From Irineochytrium annulatum (lineage: Eukaryota; Chytridiomycota; Chytridiomycetes; Chytridiales; Chytridiaceae), in assembly GCA_027600665.1 (NCBI GenBank), contig JADGJL010001036.1, positions 1-10,802 of the forward strand: DNA of 10,802 nt, read 5' to 3'. The position numbers and the translations under genes were made by a program. Positions within the stretch are counted from its first letter, which is position 1; every line of letters starts with the position of its first letter. The notes under the pieces were generated by a model. The model made no database searches, had not been told where the DNA came from, and saw only the letters and a list, made by a program, of their open reading frames with translations. Below are positions 1 to 8,958 of this stretch, one piece after another.

Positions 1-582
1 GCCCCGGCGGCAGCAAACCCCGGCTCGTGGACGTCGGCGGCCTCTCCCTCTTTAGCGGCCTGGGACCACGACCGCCCTCCCGTGTTGCAGACCGCCCCCC
101 GCCTCCAATCGCTCGTCCACATCGTCGAGGAGTCCGCCCACGCACCCGCGGGCGCCCTCCACGCGCGCCCGCTCCTCCCCGAGCACCACCACGGCGGGCC
201 GCTCCACCACCTTGGCCACATGATGGCGCACCCGGCGAGGTCGTCGCACCAGGAGCGGATCGCGCGGCTCGCCGCCGAGGTGCGGCCCAGACGCGGTGGC
301 CGTCGCGGGAGACCGTGACGCCCAAGGTCACAAGCATGGCGCGGCCGCGGACGGGCCGGGCTTCGCGTGCCCGGGGAAAGCTTTGGGGAGGGCCCTGACG
401 TCCGCCGGCGTGACCGGGTGTGAGGTGATCGTCGTGCAGCCCGAGTGCGCTTCCAAGGAATGGGACCACTGGGATAGGTTCGTGCAGGGGAAGCGCGAGC
501 AGATCAATTGGCGCCAGCGTGCGATCGTTGGGGCGAAGAGCGATCCCCCTGTGCGGTATATAAATATGCATTTACCTTAGGA
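1..582 (+). CDS. Unrecognised coding-like region, cut by the left window edge
   Basis: I do not recognise this protein. Frame 1 is open from the window start to a stop at 316-318, and frame 2 is open from about 251 to a TAG at 581-583. Both have very high GC in third codon positions, as the identified genes here do. The two parts can be joined either by one extra base near 287-291 or by a phase-0 intron at 280-334 (donor GAG|GTGCGG, acceptor ending CACAAG, a GTGAC motif inside). That intron would be 55 nt, the size of the shortest chitin synthase intron. The frame-1 part is rich in His, Pro and Ala. The frame-2 part contains CEVIVVQPECASKEWDHWD and is more globular in composition. No ATG start is assigned, because the 5' end probably lies outside. 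It may belong to the same gene as the exons at 979-1907. A decaying pseudogene, or high-GC shadow ORFs, remain possible. Confidence 0.3.
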
Positions 583-978
583 CGATTTCATCGGAGGAGG
601 GGCTGACCGTAACAATGACGCATCCGTGTGTACTTCACCATTTGCATTAATGAGATGAGCTATTCAATCATATCGAATATCGTCGTCCGTTCCAATTCCA
701 CGTAATCCTCAACCTCTCTTGGCATCCAGGCTTTCAGCCAATTCCGCCAAAACATGCTGCGGGACAATATTTGAATGGATGAATGAAATGAAGCCCTCAA
801 GATGAAAGTGCACTGATGTTGGGAAGTTGACGTCCTTGAATATTTTGGACCAGCTCGTCCAGACTCGGGCCGATGGGTCCAATATGTTCATAGGTGAGGG
901 CTCCCTCCAATCTTCGGATCCCTGACCGGCTTCCGGCTCCAATCCATCTCTTTGTGTGGGAACTCGGCATCCGACAGC
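583..978. other. Unassigned stretch between two coding-like blocks
   Basis: This stretch is AT-richer than both flanks. No long plus-strand frame is open across it. On the minus strand a frame is open over 709-1023, and its lower part (709 to about 890) reads like a possible protein fragment with a stop at 709-711. Its third positions are only mildly GC-rich, so I do not call it a gene. A TATA-like run sits just upstream (556-565). The stretch could be one long intron or an intergenic spacer. Joining GCG|GTATAT at 556 to an acceptor at 976-977 keeps phase but would need an intron of 422 nt, far longer than any other here. Confidence 0.3.
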
Positions 979-1907
979 ACCATCATCAAGACCCTGGTGC
1001 TCCTGGAGCGCCACCTCGGCCACCGCCCCACCGCCCCTTCTCCGCCGCAGGTGAAGCTATCCGGGCTGCCCCTTGCCCGATATATATAGTCGACGACGAC
1101 GACGACGATGACGACGACGGGAAGGAGATGAAGAACGACGCCCGTTGTCTGCAGCGGGGAGGTGGTCGTCATATACGACGACGTGGTCGAAGTCGTCGAT
1201 CACAACCCGGGCCCCGCTTTCCAACCAGCTCCGTCCCGACGCATCGTGATCGGGCCCGTCCCTGCCTTCCTCCGGCCTTCGCAACCAATCTCCGCCGCGT
1301 GAAAGAAGGGGGCGAAGGGAACCCGCCGGGTACACACCCATACCACGACCACAGACCGGCCGCCGCGTCAAGCCCTCCCTCTCCACCATCCACAACCGCA
1401 GCGCCACGGATCTCCGCTCGTCGCACACGACGCGAACGGGGAAATGCCGGGACAGGCAGCACGAGCTCCAGTACGGGCGCGTTCACGTCACGGAGGAGGA
1501 CCCCGAATGCGAGCTCGAGAGCGACCCGGACGATTATCAAGGGGACGCGATAACGCGGAAGGAGGAAAGGAGGATAAGGGACGACAGGCATGTCGCGTGG
1601 AATTGGCTACTAGGAGATGACAAAGGTTCTTATGGTAACAGCCGCGACAGCAAGGAGGCGTATGAATGCTTGCTTGTTTATTGCATCGAATGCTCATATT
1701 CGAATTTTAGCACAGTCCATCACCGCCACGCGGCTCATGCTGATGAAGGTCGCCACGCGGGAGGGGAAGGTCGCAGAGGAAGCCGAGCTCGAGGGCCGCG
1801 AGTGTAAATTCCCGGCCTTTGCGCCCGTCGAAACTGTGATTGCCTATCCACTCTACAGAGTCGTGCAGTGGCTGGGCTGGGAAGGTTTTTTATCCCCCTG
1901 GTATTAA
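979..1907 (+). CDS. Unrecognised spliced gene, 3' exons (5' structure uncertain)
   Basis: No family is recognised. The best-supported part is an exon ending at 1634 in frame 2 joined to an exon at 1711-1907 in frame 3, stop TAA at 1905-1907. The intron between them (1635-1710) starts GTAACA, ends ATTTTAG, is 76 nt long and restores the frame (split codon G|CA). Upstream, a second phase-consistent intron can be placed at 1299-1401 (donor GC|GTGAAAG, pyrimidine-rich tail, acceptor CCGCAG). A weaker one fits 1051-1161 (donor CAG|GTGAAG). This gives tentative exons 979-1050, 1162-1298, 1402-1634 and 1711-1907. The predicted product has an acidic patch (VTEEDPECELESDPDD), then a basic run (RKEERRIRDDR), then a hydrophobic, Trp-containing C-terminus ending LGWEGFLSPWY. 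High GC3 in each exon supports coding. There is no assigned start codon, so a 5' exon is missing. A frameshifted pseudogene is the main alternative. Confidence 0.38.
1092..1118 (+). repeat. GAC/GAT trinucleotide microsatellite (9 triplets)
   Basis: There are nine consecutive triplets: five GAC, one GAT, three GAC. In frame 3 they would encode nine Asp in a row, followed by Gly-Lys-Glu-Met-Lys. In the splicing model preferred here for 979-1907 the run falls inside a tentative intron (1051-1161). It could instead be an acidic tract in a differently spliced or frameshifted gene. Confidence 0.7.
1635..1710 (+). other. Predicted 76-nt spliceosomal intron
   Basis: The donor is ATG|GTAACA and the acceptor is CGAATTTTAG. 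Removing it joins two high-GC3 open frames (frame 2 before, frame 3 after) without creating a stop. The interval itself is AT-richer than its flanks. The length falls within the 55-88 nt range of the chitin synthase and dioxygenase introns. No clear CTAAC branch motif is visible, which lowers confidence. Confidence 0.45.
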
Positions 1908-2973
1908 GTGTGATGCAAACGAAGGCCATGTGAAGTCGCCGGCGAAGCATTTGAACGACCTATCTACCACGCTCGGCTACTCGCTCTTTCTCTTTGCATT
2001 GGAAAATGGAGCTGTGGTCGTCGACTACATCGGCTGCAGATTGCTCCTGCTGCAGTCTGTTTGGACAACTGATTTCTGAATTCGATTACACCAGCTGCCT
2101 GCCGCATTTCTGTGATGGTCCGCATCAAGACGGAGACCTTGGGGAGAGCCTCCCTATTCTTGCTGTCGTCTTCAAGTCGGCACCCGGACGTCTAGTACAT
2201 GGTATTTGTGGTGCTGGAGACCACATCGTTGCTGGACGGATTGTTGCTGTGTCCTTATTTCGAAAAAGAGGCTGTTGGATTGTTGCTACGGGGTACTCAA
2301 GTCCCTTTCTGATATGACGCTGTCGTAATACTTTCGCACGGCCCTTCTTTTGCCGTCTCGCCAGACCGGCTGGTAGGGCCGCCGGCGAAGACGCTGTGCA
2401 AAACAAGTGATTTGAAGTACATTGTTCGTTGAGTTCTTCCTACAATCCGAGCTGCAACCACATAAATTAAATCTGGAGGGATGCCGCTCTGACTTCATTT
2501 TAGGGAAGAAAGGAGGAACACAGGCGAAGCATGGAAGCCAAGAAACTGCAAGCTATCATTCAACATCTCGATTTAGCTTCGGCAATCTGGCAGTGGCGGT
2601 GGGCGGATTGTTGGGAAATAAAATTTGGCGATACATCATGGCCATATAAGCTAGATTGCAAGGCGTGGAGTTTATTATGCAAAAGAAAAGTCAACGAAGA
2701 CAGGTGGTGAAATCAAAATTCCTTTACAAAGTGTCCGAGAGACAGAATATAGAGAAGCACACGTAAGATCTGTAATCCACAGGCAGCCCAATACGAATAA
2801 GCCCACTTCATGACAACAAAATTGGTTGATAAACACACAATTGATCAATAATGAATCCACGCACACACTTTATATCGATAGTAAAAGAAAGTCAACTGAA
2901 CCGAAAAAACAAGGAAAAAGGAGTTACATGACAAGTCATCAACGGGACGGCGTAACATAGGAGTTCAGAGATC
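1908..2973. other. Intergenic region, no convincing gene
   Basis: This stretch contains the 3' flanks of the unrecognised plus-strand gene and of the minus-strand chitin synthase, so the two appear convergent. Short open frames occur on the plus strand (about 1905-2079, 2080-2317 and 2422-2649), but they change frame, have mixed third positions and show no motif I recognise. The first (about 1905-2079) is the most protein-like. From about 2640 onward the DNA is AT-rich. The plus-strand TTTATT at 2671-2676 is an AATAAA on the chitin synthase strand, about 300 nt past its stop, so a possible but unproven polyadenylation signal. Confidence 0.5.
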
Positions 2974-5900
2974 TCAGGCTACGCTCTCGGCCGCCCTCGA
3001 TATGTTCTTGCTGACGGACGCGACCGGGTTTCTCTTGCCGGCATCTACCACAAAGGGAGCACATGAGCACAATGCAAGTGATAAACGATAACAATCGCCA
3101 AAAATACTGACCTGCGAGGCCCTCGCCCCACCACTTGAACAAATAGATCGTCGACGCCAAGAAGCGGATAAGCGACAAGCAGGCGACCGACCAAAACAAG
3201 AACGTCTACAATTCCAGACAAGTCGGTAAAAAATCCCGTCAACAAATTTCTCCATCCAACTAATTCTCACCAAGTAAGGGTTCACTGACTGATGGCTTGT
3301 CGTAACAGGGAATATCGCCTTCACGACAGCGGGCGACGTAAAAACGTACACGAGGATCCCGTTCGTAAGCAGCCATAGCATGAGCGTGTTCGTTCTGAAC
3401 TGCTTGAAGAAGTCGTCCTCCTCTGTCTTTAAATCCGTCTTCTGATCCTCCCGCCTCTCCTTAAGCCCGGCCTTCTGCTTCATAAGCTCCTTCGACAAAC
3501 CCTCCCACTCGGCGTCGACGTCGCCCTCATCGGACGGTACCTCGACGACGGCCACCTTCGTGCCGTCCTTGTTCGTCTTAGTCGTCACGCCGTTTAGATC
3601 GCCGGCCGAGTCAATTCCTTTGGTGCCCCACGAGACGTCGTGGAGGTTGCAGACTAAGCAATAAATAAGAGTTTGGACGTGACAAGAAGCGCAGGTAAGA
3701 AAACTCACAAGAGTAAACCATAAGAATGTTGATGAACGACGGCAGCATGAACAGGTACTGGATCATGCACGTAAAAACGTGCCACGGCTCCAGGTGCATG
3801 ATGCTCGAGATTAGGTACAGCCCGTACGTCGCCAGCGTGGAGATGACCATGTCCCTGAACGTCTGGTTGTTGAAAACGTAATGGAAGAAGCCCTTGAGAG
3901 AGTTGTCGGTCGCGGCGTTGTACTCCTGAATTGAGAGCTTAATCGTCCACGCGCCCATGAACAACATCATAAACATGAGCAGGCCGAATAGGATCGCGAT
4001 GGAGGTGTAAAGGATCTTAGAACCCTCCGGTCTGTTGCCTATTTGTAAAAATTTTCGGTTAGCTACAACATCGTCGATAGCAACGTCCACGACAAAAGTA
4101 TGAAGTTGGGAAAAAATCAAGTACCGAGAGAGGCGATGAACATAGTTACGACAGCGAAGAGGTACGTCGTCTTGAGGACGTCGAAGACTTGGGCGCCGTG
4201 CGGGTAAAATGGATCGCCGGTTTGAGTGTCAAGGGATGCAAGCCCGCACTCAAACCCGTTCGCGTTGGACGAAACGTTGAACAGGAAATAGAAGGCCAAG
4301 AAAAAATTGCCCAAGTTGAACCAACTGCATCATCCATTTGAGTCAAATTTGCAAATTATATGCCGAGACAGAGAAACCGTACCTGAACAACAAATTGACT
4401 GCGTTGTAGATAAACTCCATGAGCAGGAGCCACTTCATGCCGCCCGTGTGTCCCGACCGGAAGATCCGCTGCCAGTTCATGGTCGCGTGAACGGACGCGA
4501 AGAACGAGCCGTTGAGCCACCGACGCCTTTGCTTAATCAAGTCGTGAAGTGTGTCCGGTACGTCCGTCTCAGCCCTGGCACTCTTGACGTACTTGAGGAT
4601 GTTTTGCGAGTCTGACTTAACGACGAGCTCGAAGCACAGGATACGATCCTCGGCGAGGTACATGTTCGCCTCCTTGACGTCCTTCCCGTGCGGGTTCTCG
4701 CCCTTGAAGTAACATTTTAAGGGCTCGCCCTGAAGAGCCGTAAACCGATAGGCCGAGAACGCGCCGGGCAGCACGCTGATGTAGCCAAACGACGACTCGA
4801 GGGGCTTGTCGAGAATGTTAGACATCTTGTACTCGAAGTTCTGGACGGCGACAATCGGATTCAGGAGGTTCTTCCACATGGGCCCAAGCTCGGCCGCGAT
4901 CTCTCCGCAAGCGCCTGCGACGTTTGGGTTCCTCTCAAAGGCGCGGTACAAGTGGAAGAAGGACTCCTTAGTAGGCTTCGTTCCGACGTCGATGAGTACG
5001 CAGACGTCCGGCACAATCTGGTTGCAGACCGCATTGAAGAACCAACGATGCGAGTTGATCTTCTTAGCGTTCTTCTCCTTCAACAGGAAGACGGTCTGGC
5101 ACGGCACGAGCGTCAAGCCGTCCTTTGCCTCGTCACCCGGCCGGCGGATTGAGAGGTCGCGACGCACGGTGATTTGGTTCGTAAACTCGAAGATGTGGGC
5201 CTTGACGTCTTGGCCGTTAACGGAAGCCTTGGCAAGCCCGTCCGCGTAGCAGCCCATCACGCCGAGAACGTTGAGGGTGAGCGGGTTGACTTTCGCACGC
5301 CCATCCGAGACGATGCAGACGAGGATATCCTTCCAGCCGTCCTTGTCCCAGCCGGCGCAGCGACCGGAGCAAAGGTACGCGATGTTCTTCATGATGGCGG
5401 TAAAAGACTTGCCGAAGAGGACGTCGTCTTCATTGTACCTGTGAAGGAACGCGTTAACGGCCCTTGTCTCAAAAAACGAAGACAGAAATCGCAAACTCAC
5501 ATAGTCACGACGACGGCCATCCTGATCCTGCGGCCCATCTCCTTCGCCCTCAGCTGGTACTTCTGGGGGTATTCGTTGGCGTCGCACGTAACGGCGGTGT
5601 ATCGGAGGTGAGTGAATTCGGGATCCTTAGTGTAGGGTACATCTTTCAGCAAGCTTCTCGCGACCGGCACGTCCTGTTGAGTTGCGGTTAGGTAACGGAT
5701 CATTTTTGAGTAACGAGAGCCGATCGACATACCAGGATGAAGTTACCCGCTGCGGTCAGCTCAATCTCCTTCTGCACCATCTTTGTCGGCTGCGTCCGGC
5801 GCAGCGTCGTGGTACCCCGGTGCATCCTCGCCTGCTGCTGTTGCTGCTGCTGCCTCTGGTTGTAGCCATACGGATCATTCGCGGTGGAGGACGACGAATA

Positions 5901-6279
5901 CTGCGACGACGGCGCGAAAGAGCTCCCGTTACCACCCTGGGCCGGCCTGATCTGCTGCGGGTTCTGATACTGATATGTCGGCTGCTGCTGGCCCTGCTGC
6001 GGAGCACCATAGTGCTGCGGTTGGCCTGCGTAGGCGGGACAAAGAGTCAGATCGCATCCCAGTACACAGATCCCCAGGAACAAATCATCCAGCGCGACGA
6101 AGCAGATCGTTACCTTGCGGGACGTAGGGCTGGGAGGGGTTAAATCCTGTCGGCGCAGGACCGGGCGGCGGGCCGGGGAACTGCTGGCCCTGACCCGCCT
6201 GGTAGGGCTGATACGGCACGCCGTACTGCTGACGCTGGCCCTGCTGGTCGCCCGTGTTCAGCGGCGAGTACCCCGACAT
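2974..6279 (-). CDS. CHS: Chitin synthase (glycosyltransferase family 2, division 1, class I-III type)
   Basis: This membrane enzyme polymerises N-acetylglucosamine from UDP-GlcNAc into cell-wall chitin. Exons on the minus strand: 6279-6114, 6025-5733, 5673-5501, 5438-4383, 4324-4125, 4038-3709, 3653-3271, 3205-3112, 3044-2974. All eight introns (88, 59, 62, 58, 86, 55, 65, 67 nt) are GT-AG and phase-consistent, giving 2766 nt and 921 residues, normal for the family. Residues 1 to about 125 are Gln/Pro/Tyr-rich and probably disordered. The chitin synthase N-terminal domain follows (ELTAAGNFIL, about 145-153). Catalytic motifs include CIVSDGR (252-258), VLPGAFSAYR (433-442), EDRILCFE (474-481) and QRRRW (514-518). 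About seven membrane segments fill the C-terminal part (near 547-578, 612-629, 638-660, 692-710, 716-739, 828-847, 868-890). HDVSWGTKG (744-752) precedes a charged, probably helical loop (about 785-825). The ATG at 6279 has A at -3 and no in-frame ATG is seen upstream. The class number cannot be fixed by eye. Confidence 0.97.
5832..5852 (-). repeat. CAG/CAA run encoding seven Gln in the chitin synthase N-terminus
   Basis: Seven consecutive Gln codons (CAG with one CAA) encode residues about 114-120 of the chitin synthase, inside its disordered Gln-rich leader. The CAA interruption in a CAG run is typical of a length-variable coding microsatellite. It lies upstream of the catalytic domain, so changes in length should be tolerated (inference). 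Confidence 0.8.
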
Positions 6280-6962
6280 GCTGGAGTGGGATGGAGAGGA
6301 TCGGTGGTCGGGATGGCAGGAGGAGAGTATTCGCCAAGGCCGCGAATTAAGACGAAGACGAGTAGACACGAATCCACACCTTCCCAACAAGCTCTGTTTC
6401 CTTTCGCAGACCACCTCCCGCGGGCTAAATCACCGGTGAGGTTGAAGTCGGGGGCGGTCGAGCCTGAACAATGCGGGGATGGTGGATGGAGGACGAAGAA
6501 AGATATGTCGGAGTCGTCGAACTGGACCCTTTACGCGTCTGCATTTGTCGTTGGTTGCCCGCCATAGAGAGTTCTCATGGACACGGACGGAGAGAGACGG
6601 CTAACCAGAAAGTAGGAATGGGGTTGACATGGAAGTCAGACGCGGACAGACCGCCTGACCACAAATGATAGTGCGATCAGTGCGTTTGTCGGTGGAATGG
6701 AGAGCAGGATTCGTCTGGTATTAAGGAATTTCAACCTGACAATGTAATATATTCGCATGTATCTACATGTAAACGTCACAACAACGCACAAACAACCAGA
6801 AAGTCAAAATGTGAAAAGAGAAAAGTAAAAAGGAGATTCTAGTATAGAGGGGGAATGGAAGACATATAAGCAGCGAAAGGAGAAAAGAAGACGACGTGAT
6901 CGCACGCAAAGCTAGTTAAAAAAAAAACCGGAAGACAACAGATCTAGCAGATGAACTCTAGT
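6280..6962 (-). promoter_or_regulatory. Chitin synthase upstream region and dioxygenase 3' flank
   Basis: This 683-nt spacer separates two genes on the same strand. No long credible coding frame lies in it. The part near the dioxygenase stop (about 6780-6930) is strongly purine-rich on the plus strand, hence pyrimidine-rich on the gene strand, and includes a run of nine A at 6919-6927. That is compatible with a 3' untranslated or termination zone. A perfect inverted repeat (CATGTA-TC-TACATG) lies at 6756-6769. I see no TATA box at a useful distance from the chitin synthase ATG, so the core promoter is not located. Confidence 0.4.
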
Positions 6963-8958
6963 CTAGTAGTTAATCAAAATTTCCCACTCCCTCGGGACCG
7001 CCGCGCCGCCAAACTTCCAAGGCTTAAACGCGTTATTCACGCTCGAGACGGCGCCGGCCAGCTCCGGGAACGCCCTCGACAACACGTCCGCCATGCTGCT
7101 GTTCTGGATCCAGTCCATGCCCGCCTGCGTGTAGGTGCCCGCGTTGAAGTCCTGGGTCAGGAACCGGTCCGTCATCAGCCTCCTGCTGGCCATGAGCACG
7201 AACAGCTGGAAGGCCGTCTCGCCGAAGGCGTAGCCCTCCGGCCTCGGCGACTCGGCGAGCGTGCCGGTCAGCAAGTCCACGTCGTCGACGGTCGCGTACG
7301 CGGCCGTGAGCGCGGCGACCGTGTCGGCGTTGTCGGAGATGTCCGAGAAGGAGTTGGGGACGGAAAGGCCGAGGAGCTGACGGAACTTGCGGTAGCGGGG
7401 CACCCCGCGCTCGCGGTCGCGGATCAGGTCGATCGTGGAGATGTCGAGCGTGAAGGGGCTGCCGGGCTTGGAGAGGGCCGTGAGCGCGGTGGGGAAGTTG
7501 TTGAGGACGAGGGCGCCGGGGTTGGACGCGCCGAACGTGTAGACGAGATCCTCGAACTTCTCGGCAGCCACCACGTTGGCGTGGTTCTTGAACGTGAGCT
7601 TCTCGAGCGGGTACTTGTTGGTGGGCTTGTTTGTGGCGTGGTCAAGGACCGTGAGGTCGTCTGGGAGCAAGGAGTGGAAGCGGTAGACGGAGATAAACTC
7701 CTCTGTGAGGGTGAAGTTGACGTTGAAGAACTGCTGGGGCGAGCCGACAATGCCCGTGAGGAGGTCGCTGCGCAGAGCGGAGGGGACGAGACTCTGCCAC
7801 TGCTGCGGGATGGTGCCGTACCAGTTCGCGTGCATGCCGAGGCGCATCCAGTCGTTGCCGAGGAGCGCGGGCGTCCACTCGACCGTGTGGATCTTGGCGT
7901 TCAAAGCGCTTGTGATGAGCCTAGCGACCTGGAAGATGTGCTCGTCGTCCCAGGACGGGTTGTTGGCGGCGAGCATGTCGCAGACGTTGTTGTGCTCGCG
8001 CACCCAGAGGTTGTGCATAATCGAGAGCCCCGTCCACCAGTTGTCGCTAAATCCCGTGATCTCGACGCCGTTAGGGCCGAGGGGCAGGAGACCAGTGGCG
8101 GCGTCGACGTTGAGCTTACCACCCGCGTGAGAGCGCACCTGGTTTGCGACCTCAGCGGTCGTACCGTAGATCTGGTGGAGATCCCACCAGTGCGTACCGT
8201 GGTTGGTGTAGGTGGCTGGGCGTGGGTCCGACGCCGAGCGCGTGGTGTCCTTGAGGGTGCGGCCGACAGGCATGGTGGTCTGGTTGGCCCAAAGGGGGTC
8301 GCCCGCCGGGATAGGGACCTTGAGAGGGTTTGAGTTATCGGTGGTGGTGCCGTGCGAGAACCAGTCGTGGGTGTTGAATTGAATGTGTGCAGCTATTAGC
8401 AAAGAACGAAGTTGGCGTAAGTGCTTTTAAAGAGAACATCTGACTGCATGCTGCACGCTAGCCAGCAATGTGGACTCACCAGCGAGCATGTTAATGGAAG
8501 TAGCCGGGATAAATCCATTCTTTCGGTGCAGCAGCGCTTGCGCGACAGCCCTCGGGTTCGGGTTCAGGATGGACGCGTCCGACGGCGTGAAGGTGGCCGC
8601 GAGCGGCACGTTCCTTCCAAAGCGTGTGCCGAGCGAGCCCATTGCCGGGTTCTTGAGGTCGTTGCAGGTACCATCAAGTTGGCGGAATTGGGTGTTGAGC
8701 CCCGCGCAGGACTTGCCCATCGCGATGTATTCAGCGTCGGTAGTCGTGTCGAAGAGATTATGGGTCAGGCTAACAGCAAGAAGAAAGAGGTTAGAATTAT
8801 CACGGGATAATGCGCGAGTGGAAACCTCGAACTCACAGGTGATCCCGATCGAGCGAGAGGAACGCTACGATTCCAATGAAGCCTAGATTCCACCATCGCC
8901 ACACGGGGATCCAGGGAAGCTCAAATGCTCGCGCGGCGAGGACGTTAATGGCGACCAT
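6963..8958 (-). CDS. Alpha-dioxygenase-like haem peroxidase (PIOX branch, peroxidase-cyclooxygenase superfamily)
   Basis: Alpha-dioxygenases add O2 to the alpha carbon of fatty acids, giving 2-hydroperoxides that break down to aldehydes. Exons on the minus strand are 8958-8837, 8769-8480 and 8392-6963. The two GT-AG introns (67 and 87 nt, the first with TTCTAACC) are phase-consistent, giving 613 residues, close to plant alpha-dioxygenases as I recall them. A hydrophobic N-terminus (about 14-35) could contact membrane. Family motifs in order: HNLFDT (44-49), QFNTHDW with the presumed distal haem His146, THWWD (204-208), WVREHNNVCD (267-276), VYRFHSLLPD with presumed radical Tyr374 and proximal His377, and RERGVPRYRKFR (464-475). 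There is no C-terminal P450 domain, unlike linoleate diol synthases (Ppo proteins). ATG 8958 is preferred for its AACAATGG context. An in-frame ATG at 9231 would add 91 residues of unconvincing composition. Substrate and location are inferred from the family only. Confidence 0.93.

Noticed and set aside
1051..1089. A 39-nt intron with donor CAG|GTGAAG and acceptor ATATATAG
   Set aside because: It is shorter than any confirmed intron here, and the joined frame meets a stop at 1129-1131.
894..1553. Plus-strand open frame of 219 codons spanning the Asp repeat
   Set aside because: Most of it is low-complexity Arg/Pro/Ser/Thr with poor third-position bias. Frames 1 and 2 fit coding better over most of its length. 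Only the short part around 1078-1140 looks coding-like.
1057..1591. Minus-strand open frames opposite the unrecognised gene
   Set aside because: These overlap the high-GC3 plus-strand exons and read as complementary shadows rich in Arg, Gly and Ser.
6280..6414. N-terminal extension of the chitin synthase in the same frame
   Set aside because: The frame is open for 45 more codons but contains no ATG, so the start at 6279 stands unless there is a further 5' exon.
6951..8333. Long plus-strand open frame (460 codons) opposite the dioxygenase
   Set aside because: It is the antisense shadow of a GC-rich exon. The minus strand carries a clear family match with catalytic motifs, while this frame has a biased Arg/Val/Glu/Gly composition and no recognisable domain.
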